A stretch of DNA of 64,000 bases from Myroides fluvii (GTDB lineage: Bacteria; Bacteroidota; Bacteroidia; Flavobacteriales; Flavobacteriaceae), in assembly GCF_009792295.1 (NCBI RefSeq), contig NZ_CP039934.1:888501-952500 (forward strand), given 5' to 3'. The notes below the pieces were generated by a model that was not told the origin of the DNA, did no database searches, and was given only the letters and a program-made list of their open reading frames with translations. The stretch's first letter is position 1, and every line of letters starts with the position of its first letter. Both the position numbers and the translations under genes were made by a program. Below, one piece after another: positions 18,271 through 26,484 of the stretch.

Positions 18271-21042
18271 TTATAAGTTCTTATTAAAAACTTTTTCAAT
18301 TGCATAAGCAAAACGCTTTTTAGAGCGTGTTGAACTTCCTGAAGCTGGCGCACTATACGCTTTATTTCCTGCATAACGCAATGGTTTTTCTTCAAAGTTC
18401 ATCAAAATATAACCATAAGCTCCCATGTTCTTCGGTTCTTCTTGTGCCCATACAAAGTCATCCGCATTTGGATAAGAAGCGATTATCGCTTTGATTTGCT
18501 CTACTGGTAGAGGGAATAATTGTTCTAAACGCACAAATGCAATGTCGTCTCGTCCTAATTCTTCTCTCTTCGCTACTAAATCGTAGTAGAATTTACCCGA
18601 ACAGAATACCAATGACTTCACTTTTGCTTTATCTACACCTGCGTCGTCAATTACATATTGGAATTTTCCGTCTGTCAATTCGCTGACGGTTGAAGTTGCC
18701 ATTGGATGTCTCAACAAACTCTTTGGCGACATCACGATTAATGGTTTTCTAAAATCAGTAACCATCTGTCTACGCATCAAGTGGAAGAAGTTGGCTGGAG
18801 TTGTACAGTTTGCCACGTACATATTGTGTTCTGAACACAATTGTAAATAACGCTCTAAACGCGCTGAAGAGTGCTCTGCCCCTTGGTTTTCATATCCATG
18901 AGGTAACAACATCACCAAACCGTTTTGACTGTTCCATTTATCTTCTGCAGCAGAGATGTATTGGTCCATCATAATTTGAGCTCCATTGGAGAAATCCCCA
19001 AATTGAGCTTCCCAAATGGTCAAGGTATTTGGATTTGTCAAAGCATATCCATATTCGAATCCTAAAACAGCATACTCAGACAACAAAGAGTTAAAAATTC
19101 TCATTTGTCCTTTTTGGTCTTTCAAGTGATTCAATAAAACAATTAGTTCTTCTGTATCTTCTGTTTTAACAACAGCATGACGATGAGAGAATGTACCACG
19201 CTCCACATCTTGTCCTGACATACGCACATCATATCCCTCAGAGATCAATGATCCGTAAGCCAACAATTCACCCATTGCCCAGTCTAATTTGTCATTTTCA
19301 AAGAACATGGCTTTGCGGTCTCCAATTAGACGTTTTACCTTGCTAATGAATTTCTTATCTGCAGGAAGTTCTGTAATTACCTCAGCGATATCCGTCAATA
19401 CTTGTTTAGACACTTTCGTATCATAATCAACAACCATTGCTTTTTCATCTACGGTTCTGAAGTTCTTCCAGTTTTCTTGCATGAACGTTCTGATTTTAGC
19501 AAATTCATTCTCACGTGACATTTGCAAATCTTGTTCTAATACATCTTTATATTGTTGTTCTAGGTCTTTCACGAAGCTTTCATCTACAATTTTGTCATCT
19601 AACAATCTTGCGTTATAGATATTTCTTGCATTTGGATGCTTAGCGATTAACTTATATAATAAAGGTTGCGTGAATTTTGGTTCATCTCCCTCGTTGTGTC
19701 CATATTTACGGTACCCTACTAAATCGATGAATACATCTCTACCGAAAGTCATACGATATTCTAAAGCGAACAAGAAAGCGCGTACAGCAGCCTCTGTATC
19801 ATCTGCATTTACGTGTAATACAGGAGAAGCTGTAACCTTAGCGATATCCGTAGAATACGTAGAAGAACGTCCATCCGTGAAGTTTGTTGTAAATCCAACT
19901 TGGTTGTTTAGCACTACGTGGATTGTCCCTTCAGTTTTGTATCCTCTTAGTTGTGCCATTTGCACGATTTCATATACAATTCCCTGTCCAGAAATAGCAG
20001 CATCTCCGTGTAAAGCGATTGGCAATACTTTAGAAGGTTGATTGGTATAAACGGTATCTTGTTTTGCTCTTGCGATTCCTTCGATTACTGCACCAACCGT
20101 CTCTAAGTGAGAAGGGTTTGGCGTTAAGTTTACGTGAATATCTTTTCCCGAGCGCGTTTTACGTGTCGAGCTTAACCCCAAGTGGTATTTAACATCCCCG
20201 TCGAATCCTTCTACCGTATCGTAGTCTTTTCCGTCAAATTCAGAGAAGATTTCTTGGGTTGGTTTTTTGAATACGTTTGCCAAAACGTTCAAACGACCTC
20301 TGTGAGCCATACCCACTACAATTTCCTCTACTCCTTTTACAGCAGCAGCTTCAATTAAAAAGTCCATCGCAGGAATAGCTGCTTCTAACCCCTCTAGGGA
20401 GAAACGCTTTTGTCCTACATATTTAGTATTCAAGAAGTTCTCAAAAGAAACGGCCTCAATTAATTTGTGAAGGATTTCCTTTTTTTCTTCTGAATCAAAT
20501 TTTGCTTCTGGGATTTCGAAGTGATCTTGGATCCAATTCACCTCTTTTTCGTCTGTGATATATTTGAATTCAATACCTAAAGTTGCACAGTAAATTTTTT
20601 CTAATTGGGCAACGATTTGCGCTAAAGTAGATGCGGGTAATTGAATTGCTTTTGCTGCGTCAAAGGTTGTATTTAAATCAGCAGCGGATAAACCGAATTT
20701 CTCTAAACTTAAATCTGGGTGAACAACTCTTCTTTCTCTAAGCGGGTTTGTTTTAGTCAATAAGTGTCCGTAAGTCCTGTAGCCATCGATTAATTTCAAT
20801 ACCGCCAACTCCTTTGTAATTTGGCTTATATCTGCTGAATCACCTGTTTTTGAACCACTTGTTGGGGATGAAACATAAGTTACTTTCTCAACTGTGCCAT
20901 CATTAAATTCATTTGCAAAATCGAAACCTTGAAAGAAGGCTCTCCAACTTGGTTCTACGCTATCTGGATTTTCTAAATATTGATCATACAAATCTGCAAA
21001 AAATGCAGTGTGTGCCGCGTTTAAAAAGGAAAATCTATCCAT
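18271..21042 (-). CDS. sucA: 2-Oxoglutarate dehydrogenase E1
   Basis: Thiamine-diphosphate enzyme that decarboxylates 2-oxoglutarate. Full length at 923 residues. The N-terminal PSWRAFFQGFDFA segment, the MAHRGRLNVLANVFKKP motif, the thiamine-binding HGDAAISGQGIVYE region and the transketolase-like second half (EFEYGYAL-type, RHPMATSTVSEL) are all present. First gene of the sucA-sucB operon; minus-strand -7-like boxes (TATTTTTG and TACTTTTG) lie 40-70 bases upstream. Confidence 0.96.
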   Translation of the reverse strand: MDRFSFLNAAHTAFFADLYDQYLENPDSVEPSWRAFFQGFDFANEFNDGTVEKVTYVSSPTSGSKTGDSADISQITKELAVLKLIDGYRTYGHLLTKTNPLRERRVVHPDLSLEKFGLSAADLNTTFDAAKAIQLPASTLAQIVAQLEKIYCATLGIEFKYITDEKEVNWIQDHFEIPEAKFDSEEKKEILHKLIEAVSFENFLNTKYVGQKRFSLEGLEAAIPAMDFLIEAAAVKGVEEIVVGMAHRGRLNVLANVFKKPTQEIFSEFDGKDYDTVEGFDGDVKYHLGLSSTRKTRSGKDIHVNLTPNPSHLETVGAVIEGIARAKQDTVYTNQPSKVLPIALHGDAAISGQGIVYEIVQMAQLRGYKTEGTIHVVLNNQVGFTTNFTDGRSSTYSTDIAKVTASPVLHVNADDTEAAVRAFLFALEYRMTFGRDVFIDLVGYRKYGHNEGDEPKFTQPLLYKLIAKHPNARNIYNARLLDDKIVDESFVKDLEQQYKDVLEQDLQMSRENEFAKIRTFMQENWKNFRTVDEKAMVVDYDTKVSKQVLTDIAEVITELPADKKFISKVKRLIGDRKAMFFENDKLDWAMGELLAYGSLISEGYDVRMSGQDVERGTFSHRHAVVKTEDTEELIVLLNHLKDQKGQMRIFNSLLSEYAVLGFEYGYALTNPNTLTIWEAQFGDFSNGAQIMMDQYISAAEDKWNSQNGLVMLLPHGYENQGAEHSSARLERYLQLCSEHNMYVANCTTPANFFHLMRRQMVTDFRKPLIVMSPKSLLRHPMATSTVSELTDGKFQYVIDDAGVDKAKVKSLVFCSGKFYYDLVAKREELGRDDIAFVRLEQLFPLPVEQIKAIIASYPNADDFVWAQEEPKNMGAYGYILMNFEEKPLRYAGNKAYSAPASGSSTRSKKRFAYAIEKVFNKNL

Positions 21043-21158
21043 AATTTTCGTCTAAAGACCTATTGATTAAATATTATATATACAAAAATACAACTCTTTG
21101 ATTACAAAAGTATAAACTTTTTCTTATTTTTATCTCACAACAATTTCATAAAACAGCT

Positions 21159-21737
21159 ATGAGAAGATTTTATGTCAAAAAAACGAGTGTTTTATTCGTT
21201 TTTTCATTTTTTTTATTGTCCAATTTTTCACTTTTTGCACAACAAAACCGAAATAACTCCGAAAATTACGATTCTGTCAAAAAATGGAGATTTGGTGGGG
21301 GCTTCGGTTTAGGCTTTGGCAACGGGTACACCGATGTGATGTTAGCGCCGAGTGCGCTGTATGAAGTGAACCCTTATTTAAATCTAGGAGTGGGTTTACA
21401 AGGGAGTTACATCAACAGCAAGAATCGTTCTTTTTACTACAGTAGTGTAAAAGAATACCAATCTTGGATTTATGGGGGAAGCTTGATTGCCTTGTCCAAC
21501 CCCATTCCTCAATTGCAATTATCCATCGAACTAGAGCAATTGCGCGTCAACAACACTTATACGTATAAGGAAAACCTTCATAAGCTAGATGCCAACTTCT
21601 GGAATACTGCTTTGTTTTTAGGTGCAGGATACAGCAGTGGGCCTGCCACGATAGGAGTCCGATACAACGTATTATACCGCGAAAAAGACATGGTATACGG
21701 AAGTGCTTTTATGCCGTTCATCCGCATCTATTTCTAA
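21159..21737 (+). CDS. Outer-membrane beta-barrel-like protein
   Basis: A 192-residue exported protein with a hydrophobic signal peptide ending near SLFAQ. The mature part has alternating aromatic and Gly residues (FGGGFGLGFGNGYTDVMLAP) and ends in FIRIYF, a terminal aromatic residue typical of outer-membrane barrels. It looks like a small 8-strand barrel. Homologues in Flavobacteriia are sometimes labelled alpha-ketoglutarate decarboxylase because of the nearby sucA gene; the sequence gives no support for an enzyme. Confidence 0.78.
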   Translation: MRRFYVKKTSVLFVFSFFLLSNFSLFAQQNRNNSENYDSVKKWRFGGGFGLGFGNGYTDVMLAPSALYEVNPYLNLGVGLQGSYINSKNRSFYYSSVKEYQSWIYGGSLIALSNPIPQLQLSIELEQLRVNNTYTYKENLHKLDANFWNTALFLGAGYSSGPATIGVRYNVLYREKDMVYGSAFMPFIRIYF

Positions 21738-21757
21738 AACCACCCTTTATAAGGTAC

Positions 21758-21793
21758 AAAAAAAGAGCCGATTCTACAAATCGGCTCTTTTTT
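21758..21793. terminator. Bidirectional intrinsic terminator
   Basis: Stem of about 15 bp (21758-21773 with 21779-21793) with a 5-base loop and long A/T tracts, between convergent genes. Confidence 0.9.
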
Positions 21794-21805
21794 GTTTATA
21801 TTTTT

Positions 21806-22159
21806 CTATTCTTTTGCTAAACTTGTTCGGAAGTAAACCTTTTGAAATTCGCGTTTGACAATCAAATACGTCAATTGTTGAAAGTAAGTAAACACATCCC
21901 CTTCTTCTATTGCTCGAATGTCGTTCTCTGCTACATCAATGCGATAGAGCAACATTGACAACTTCGCCGGTGTTCGAGAAGCAATATGCTCCAATACTTC
22001 CTGAAGCTGTTGTACTAATTCGAGAGGAGTGGAAGCAGGAAATGCCAAATCCTCCTCTACGCTCATTCTAAAGTCACGTTCTATTTGCTGAACCAATAGT
22101 TCAAACAAATGCTGTTGTTCCTTTAATTGATTTTCGAGATACGTTACGGCTACTTCCAT
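21806..22159 (-). CDS. Unrecognised alpha-helical protein, 117 aa
   Basis: Rich in Glu, Gln and Leu with heptad-like spacing (LENQLKEQQHLFELLVQQIE), so mostly helical. No signal or membrane segment. It starts 6 bases after the polyprenyl synthase stop and must be cotranscribed with it. I recognise no family. Confidence 0.7.
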   Translation of the reverse strand: MEVAVTYLENQLKEQQHLFELLVQQIERDFRMSVEEDLAFPASTPLELVQQLQEVLEHIASRTPAKLSMLLYRIDVAENDIRAIEEGDVFTYFQQLTYLIVKREFQKVYFRTSLAKE

Positions 22160-22164
22160 TTCAA

Positions 22165-23148
22165 TTACATTTGTCTATTCATTAATTCTTTACTGAACAC
22201 GCGAAGTAATTCTTTTTTATCTTCTTCGATGGCTAAGATTTCCAAAATCTTCAACGCCTCTTCCGTATATTGTTCAATCAACTGTAAGGATGCTTGTTGA
22301 GCTCCTGTTTGAACGAACAATTCTTTTACGCGCGCGATTTTTTGTTCTTCGTCTGCACAGTCTACTGTAGCATAAAAGCGAGTTAACTCTTCTTTTTGCG
22401 CTGGATTGGCTTGCTCCAACGATTTTAAATATAAAAACGTCTTTTTATTCTCTAGAATATCTCCTCCAATGCGCTTGCCAAACGTCGCTTCATCTCCAAA
22501 AGCATCCAGGTGATCATCTAACAATTGGAAGGCAATGCCCAAATTCAACCCGAAATTGTAAATCTGATTGGCATTTTCTGCTGTTGTTTTTGCTACGATA
22601 GCTCCCATTTTTAGTGCTGCCGCAACCAAAACCGCCGTTTTGTATTCAATCATTTTGATGTACTGCTCAATTTTTACATCTGAGCGATCTTCAAAACAGA
22701 TATCGTATTGTTGTCCTTCGCATACTTGAATTGCCGTTTTGCTAAACAACTTCGCCAAATCTCTAAAGATCACAGGCTCGTAATACTCAAAATATTGGTA
22801 CGCTAAAATCAACATCGCATCACCCGAGAGAATAGCCGTGTTAATATTCCACTTCTCGTGTACCGTTTGATGCCCTCTACGCAAAGAAGCATCATCCATA
22901 ATATCATCGTGCATCAACGAAAAGTTGTGAAACAACTCAATCGCCGTTGCTGCATAAATCGCTTTTTTCGGATCTTCGTTAAAAACATCCGCAGCCATCA
23001 ACGTTAAAACCGGTCTGATTTGCTTTCCTCCTAAAGAAAGAATATAGGAAATAGGCTCATAAAGTTCGATGGGTTGACCATCTAATTGAATGGAATTAAG
23101 ATAATCGGCGATCTGTTCTTTGTATTTTGCTATGGATTGCATGTTCAA
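22165..23148 (-). CDS. Polyprenyl synthase (short-chain prenyl diphosphate synthase type)
   Basis: Trans-prenyltransferase that condenses isopentenyl diphosphate with an allylic diphosphate. The first aspartate-rich motif is DDIMD (81-85) followed by LRRG, the second is LLDDHLD near residue 215. Lys and Arg of GGKQIRP bind the substrate. An aromatic residue (Phe76) five positions before the first motif fits a short product (C15-C20), but that is an inference. Length 327 is normal. It leads a two-gene unit with the 117-residue helical protein. Confidence 0.9.
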   Translation of the reverse strand: MNMQSIAKYKEQIADYLNSIQLDGQPIELYEPISYILSLGGKQIRPVLTLMAADVFNEDPKKAIYAATAIELFHNFSLMHDDIMDDASLRRGHQTVHEKWNINTAILSGDAMLILAYQYFEYYEPVIFRDLAKLFSKTAIQVCEGQQYDICFEDRSDVKIEQYIKMIEYKTAVLVAAALKMGAIVAKTTAENANQIYNFGLNLGIAFQLLDDHLDAFGDEATFGKRIGGDILENKKTFLYLKSLEQANPAQKEELTRFYATVDCADEEQKIARVKELFVQTGAQQASLQLIEQYTEEALKILEILAIEEDKKELLRVFSKELMNRQM

Positions 23149-23357
23149 AAAAATTTTGGTAAAAATACGCGTTTTTCAAAGACTTTTCGTTTCTGTACGC
23201 CATTCTACCTTTTGATTGCCGCAAATATCCTAAAAATAGATTAGTTATCCACTAGTTTTTCGCGAAAAACACGACCTTCCGCCCAACTCTCTTCCTTCTT
23301 CATCTTCAAGCGCTTTTCCCCGCTGGAAAATAAACCTCAAATCCCCTTTCTATCGCT

Positions 23358-23423
23358 GGAAACTTTTTGAAGCGTTAAAGTTTTCTTAATCTAAATGGAA
23401 ACTTTAAAACGATATAAGTTTCC
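23358..23423. promoter_or_regulatory. Two inverted repeats, probable TetR operators
   Basis: Site 2 (23397-23423) is a perfect GGAAACTT-N11-AAGTTTCC inverted repeat. Site 1 (23358-23385) is GGAAACTT-N12-AAGTTTTC, one mismatch. A third GGAAACTT half lies at the TetR start codon (23457). They stand directly upstream of the -7 box and TetR gene, the expected place for autoregulation of an efflux operon. Confidence 0.6.
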
Positions 23424-23427
23424 TAAT

Positions 23428-23435
23428 TATATTTG
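23428..23435 (+). promoter_or_regulatory. -7 box of the TetR/RND operon
   Basis: TATATTTG matches TAnnTTTG, 20 bases before the ATG at 23455. The -33 region falls inside operator site 2, so a bound repressor would block it. This box also argues that translation starts at 23455 rather than at an ATG at 23395. Confidence 0.5.
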
Positions 23436-23454
23436 CCCGACTAAAAAGAGATAC

Positions 23455-24063
23455 ATGGAAACTTTAATACTCGAAAAGGCTACTCATTTGTTTTTATCTC
23501 AAGGATTTAAAAGCATTACAATGGACGATATAGCCGCTGAATTATCTATATCAAAAAAAACAATATACCAACACTACGCTTCCAAACCGGAACTCATTGA
23601 AAAGAGCTTGGCTTACATCAACGAGAAGTTCTTGAAGTCGCTAGAAGCCGTTATTGCTCAAAACAGACCAGCAGTTGCAGAAATCATAACCGCTCACAAC
23701 AATATGAATGAGGTCTTCGCTATAGAGACATCGGTTTGTTTGTATCAATTAAACAAATACTATCCGAAGATTGCACAGAAGCAAAAGATTTTTCACAAGA
23801 AAAAGTACGTAGGCATCATTGAGCGCAACTTAGAGAAGGGGATAAAAGAAGGGGTGTTTCGCGCTAACTTGGATGTTGAATTTACTGCTCGTCTACACAT
23901 CGCTTCCGTAGTATTACTAGACGATCACGATTACTTTGAACCAGCCGAGTATACCCATATGCAGTTACATACGTTACACTTGGAGCACCACATACGAAGC
24001 ATTACAACAGAAAAAGGATTGAAACAATACCTAGAATTAAAAGAAAGTATTAAAAATGAATAA
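23455..24063 (+). CDS. TetR/AcrR-family transcriptional regulator
   Basis: Repressor-type regulator of about 202 residues. The N-terminal helix-turn-helix is clear: FLSQGFKSITMDDIAAELSI followed by SKKTIYQHYASKPELIEKS. The C-terminal ligand domain is variable, as usual. The gene overlaps the TolC-like gene by 8 bases, so it is the first gene of the efflux operon and probably represses it. I chose the ATG at 23455 because the HTH begins there and a -7 box lies between it and the upstream ATG. Confidence 0.88.
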   Translation: METLILEKATHLFLSQGFKSITMDDIAAELSISKKTIYQHYASKPELIEKSLAYINEKFLKSLEAVIAQNRPAVAEIITAHNNMNEVFAIETSVCLYQLNKYYPKIAQKQKIFHKKKYVGIIERNLEKGIKEGVFRANLDVEFTARLHIASVVLLDDHDYFEPAEYTHMQLHTLHLEHHIRSITTEKGLKQYLELKESIKNE

Positions 24064-25375
24064 GACCTTACTAACCTTATACAGTCTATTTGTTTCTTGC
24101 GCACTCTGGGCACAGGAACCGTTGAGTTTAAAAGAGGCATTACAATATGCTCTAGAGCACAAAGCCGAAGCTAGACAAGCAACGTTAGATATCACCAATA
24201 GTGACTATCAAATTCAGGAAGTGAAGGCCAATGCACTTCCTCATTTAAACGTAGAGGCCAATATTGCCAACAACGTCAAAATTCAGGAAATGCCGTTAAC
24301 GTTAGGCGGACAAACGCAGATGATTCCCTTCAATTTAAAGTGGAACTCTCAAGTAACTGCTACGGCCTCTCAAATCTTGTTTAATCAAGCGGTATTTATG
24401 GGGTTAAAGGCTGCGCGTTCAGCGAAAGAGTTTTACATCATCAACAAAGAGCTAACGGATGAGCAAATCATAGAAAAAGTGGCTTCTACTTACTATCAAG
24501 TATTTCAGTCTAAAGCGATGTTGAAAACCCTTGAAACTACGATTAGCAGTACAACGCGCATGAAAGATATTATTGAGGATTTACACCGCAATGGCTTAGC
24601 GACCCAAATCGATTTAGACCGCACAAGAGTGAGTTTAAGCAATTTAAAAGCCAATAGACAGCAGATCATCAATGCCGTTGATTTACAAGAAAATGCTTTA
24701 AAGTTTTTCATGGGAATGGATTTACAAACTGCCATTCAATTGCCTGAAAACACCTTTACCATAGATGAGAGTACTATTCTTGCGGAAAATAAGATTGATG
24801 CTCGAACGGAAGTTCACCTATTAGAAAAGCAAAAAGAGTTATTAGCCTATAAACTCAAGTCAATTCAGGCCGATTACTATCCTTCACTAGCCGCTTTTGG
24901 AACCTTTGGTTATCAAGGCATGGGAGATAAATTCCCCTGGGGCAATAAACCGAGTGATGGCGTATTCTGGACGAGCGCTTCAGCCGTGGGGATTTCACTA
25001 AAACTACCCATCTTTAACGGTTTTGAAACGAGATCAAGAGCCAGACAAGCGAAAATAGACCTTGAAAAAATAGACGTACAACTGGAAGATACGAAACAGG
25101 CCTTGGCTTTAGATTTTTCCAACGCACAAAAATCCATTGAAAATGCTTTAATCACCATTAACATTCAAAAGGAAAATGTGGAATTAGCTCAAAGTATTTT
25201 GACGAATATGCAAAACAATTACAAACACGGATTAGCTTCTTTAACTGATTTGCTCAATGCAGAAAATGCGTATACCGAAGCTGAGAACAATTATACCACT
25301 GCCTTACTTGATTTTAAACTCGCAGAAATTCAAATTGTCAAATCACAAGGAGCGCTGAAAACCTTACTTAACTAA
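24056..25375 (+). CDS. TolC-family outer-membrane efflux channel
   Basis: Outer-membrane factor of a tripartite efflux pump. A signal peptide (MNKTLLTLYSLFVSCALWAQ) precedes the paired repeats of the TolC fold, seen as LSLKEALQYALEHKAEARQA near the start and long helical segments with LTDLLNAENAYTEAENNY near the end. 439 residues is a normal length. Translationally coupled to the TetR gene and followed by the HlyD and RND genes. Confidence 0.92.
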   Translation: MNKTLLTLYSLFVSCALWAQEPLSLKEALQYALEHKAEARQATLDITNSDYQIQEVKANALPHLNVEANIANNVKIQEMPLTLGGQTQMIPFNLKWNSQVTATASQILFNQAVFMGLKAARSAKEFYIINKELTDEQIIEKVASTYYQVFQSKAMLKTLETTISSTTRMKDIIEDLHRNGLATQIDLDRTRVSLSNLKANRQQIINAVDLQENALKFFMGMDLQTAIQLPENTFTIDESTILAENKIDARTEVHLLEKQKELLAYKLKSIQADYYPSLAAFGTFGYQGMGDKFPWGNKPSDGVFWTSASAVGISLKLPIFNGFETRSRARQAKIDLEKIDVQLEDTKQALALDFSNAQKSIENALITINIQKENVELAQSILTNMQNNYKHGLASLTDLLNAENAYTEAENNYTTALLDFKLAEIQIVKSQGALKTLLN

Positions 25376-25399
25376 TTCGCTTTCAAATTTCAAACAAGC

Positions 25400-26461
25400 A
25401 TGAAAAAAATAATAACAACCTTAGTTCTCGTTGCCTTGCTAGGTGGAACTATCTATATATTAAACCGCAACAAAACCAATAACGACGCAGAAACAGCAAT
25501 TGTAGCAGAACAAGATGCAACGATTACCGTTCGCGTTGAAAAAGCAAGTGTACGCGTTGTTGACGCTACTTATAAGGCGAATGGCAACTTTGTGCCTTAC
25601 CAAGAAGTAACCTTAGCGGCAGAGACACCAGGTCGCGTAGCTAAATTACTAGTTGACGAAGGAGCACAAGTGCGTAAAGGCCAAGTTTTGGCTTGGGTTA
25701 ATAGCGATCAAATTAGCGTACAAGTGCGCAATGCAGAGGCAGCTTATGCAACAGCCAAAGCTGATGCAGCTCGTTTTGAAAGCGCTTATACCACAGGAGG
25801 AGTAACCAAACAACAATTGGATCAGGTAAAACTAATGGTCCAAAATGCGGAAGCGAATTTAAAATCGGCCCAAATTACAGCTGGCGATGCCCATATCAAA
25901 GCTCCAATAGACGGCATTATAAACAAGAAACACGTAGAACAAGGGAGTTTTGTTGCTCCTGGTGCTCCCATTTTTGATTTAGTGAATGTCAATCAGCTCA
26001 AATTGAGAGTCAATGTAGATGAAAGTCACGTTGCGAATCTAAAAGAGGGGGATCTTATTGAGGTGAAAGCAAGTGTTTTCCCGAATGATCGCTTTGAGGG
26101 TAAGGTAACGTTCATCGCTCCTAAGGCTGATGTTGCTTTAAATTATCCCGTTGATTTACTTTTAACCAACAACAAAGACAATAAGCTGCGCGCAGGAATG
26201 TATGGTTCTGCTTACTTTGATGCGGATCAAAATCAAGACACTCCCCTACTTCTTGTGCCGCGTAATGCTTTTGTTGGAAGTGTAAACTCTAATCTTATCT
26301 ATCGCGTTATCGACAACAAAGCAGTAGCTACCCAAGTAGTATCTGGCAGAAATCTAGGTGATTTTGTTGAAATCCTCGACGGATTAAAAGAAGGAGAAAC
26401 GGTAATTACCTCTGGGCAAATCAACCTAACAGACCAAGCCCCTGTTTCTATTATTAAATAA
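25400..26461 (+). CDS. RND efflux periplasmic adaptor (HlyD/MFP family)
   Basis: Membrane fusion protein linking the RND pump to the outer-membrane channel. An N-terminal membrane anchor (TLVLVALLGGTIYILNRN) is followed by a lipoyl-like half (LAAETPGRVAKLLVDEGAQV RKGQ region), a short alpha hairpin, the second lipoyl half (IKAPIDGIINKKHVEQGSFV) and a beta-barrel domain. 353 residues. Third gene of the operon. Confidence 0.93.
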   Translation: MKKIITTLVLVALLGGTIYILNRNKTNNDAETAIVAEQDATITVRVEKASVRVVDATYKANGNFVPYQEVTLAAETPGRVAKLLVDEGAQVRKGQVLAWVNSDQISVQVRNAEAAYATAKADAARFESAYTTGGVTKQQLDQVKLMVQNAEANLKSAQITAGDAHIKAPIDGIINKKHVEQGSFVAPGAPIFDLVNVNQLKLRVNVDESHVANLKEGDLIEVKASVFPNDRFEGKVTFIAPKADVALNYPVDLLLTNNKDNKLRAGMYGSAYFDADQNQDTPLLLVPRNAFVGSVNSNLIYRVIDNKAVATQVVSGRNLGDFVEILDGLKEGETVITSGQINLTDQAPVSIIK

Positions 26462-26484
26462 CGGCCTAAAGAAAGGATTGACAT

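Noticed and set aside
21159..21737. Alpha-ketoglutarate decarboxylase, a label used for such genes near sucA
   Set aside because: The protein is a small exported beta-rich protein ending in Phe, without thiamine-binding motifs.
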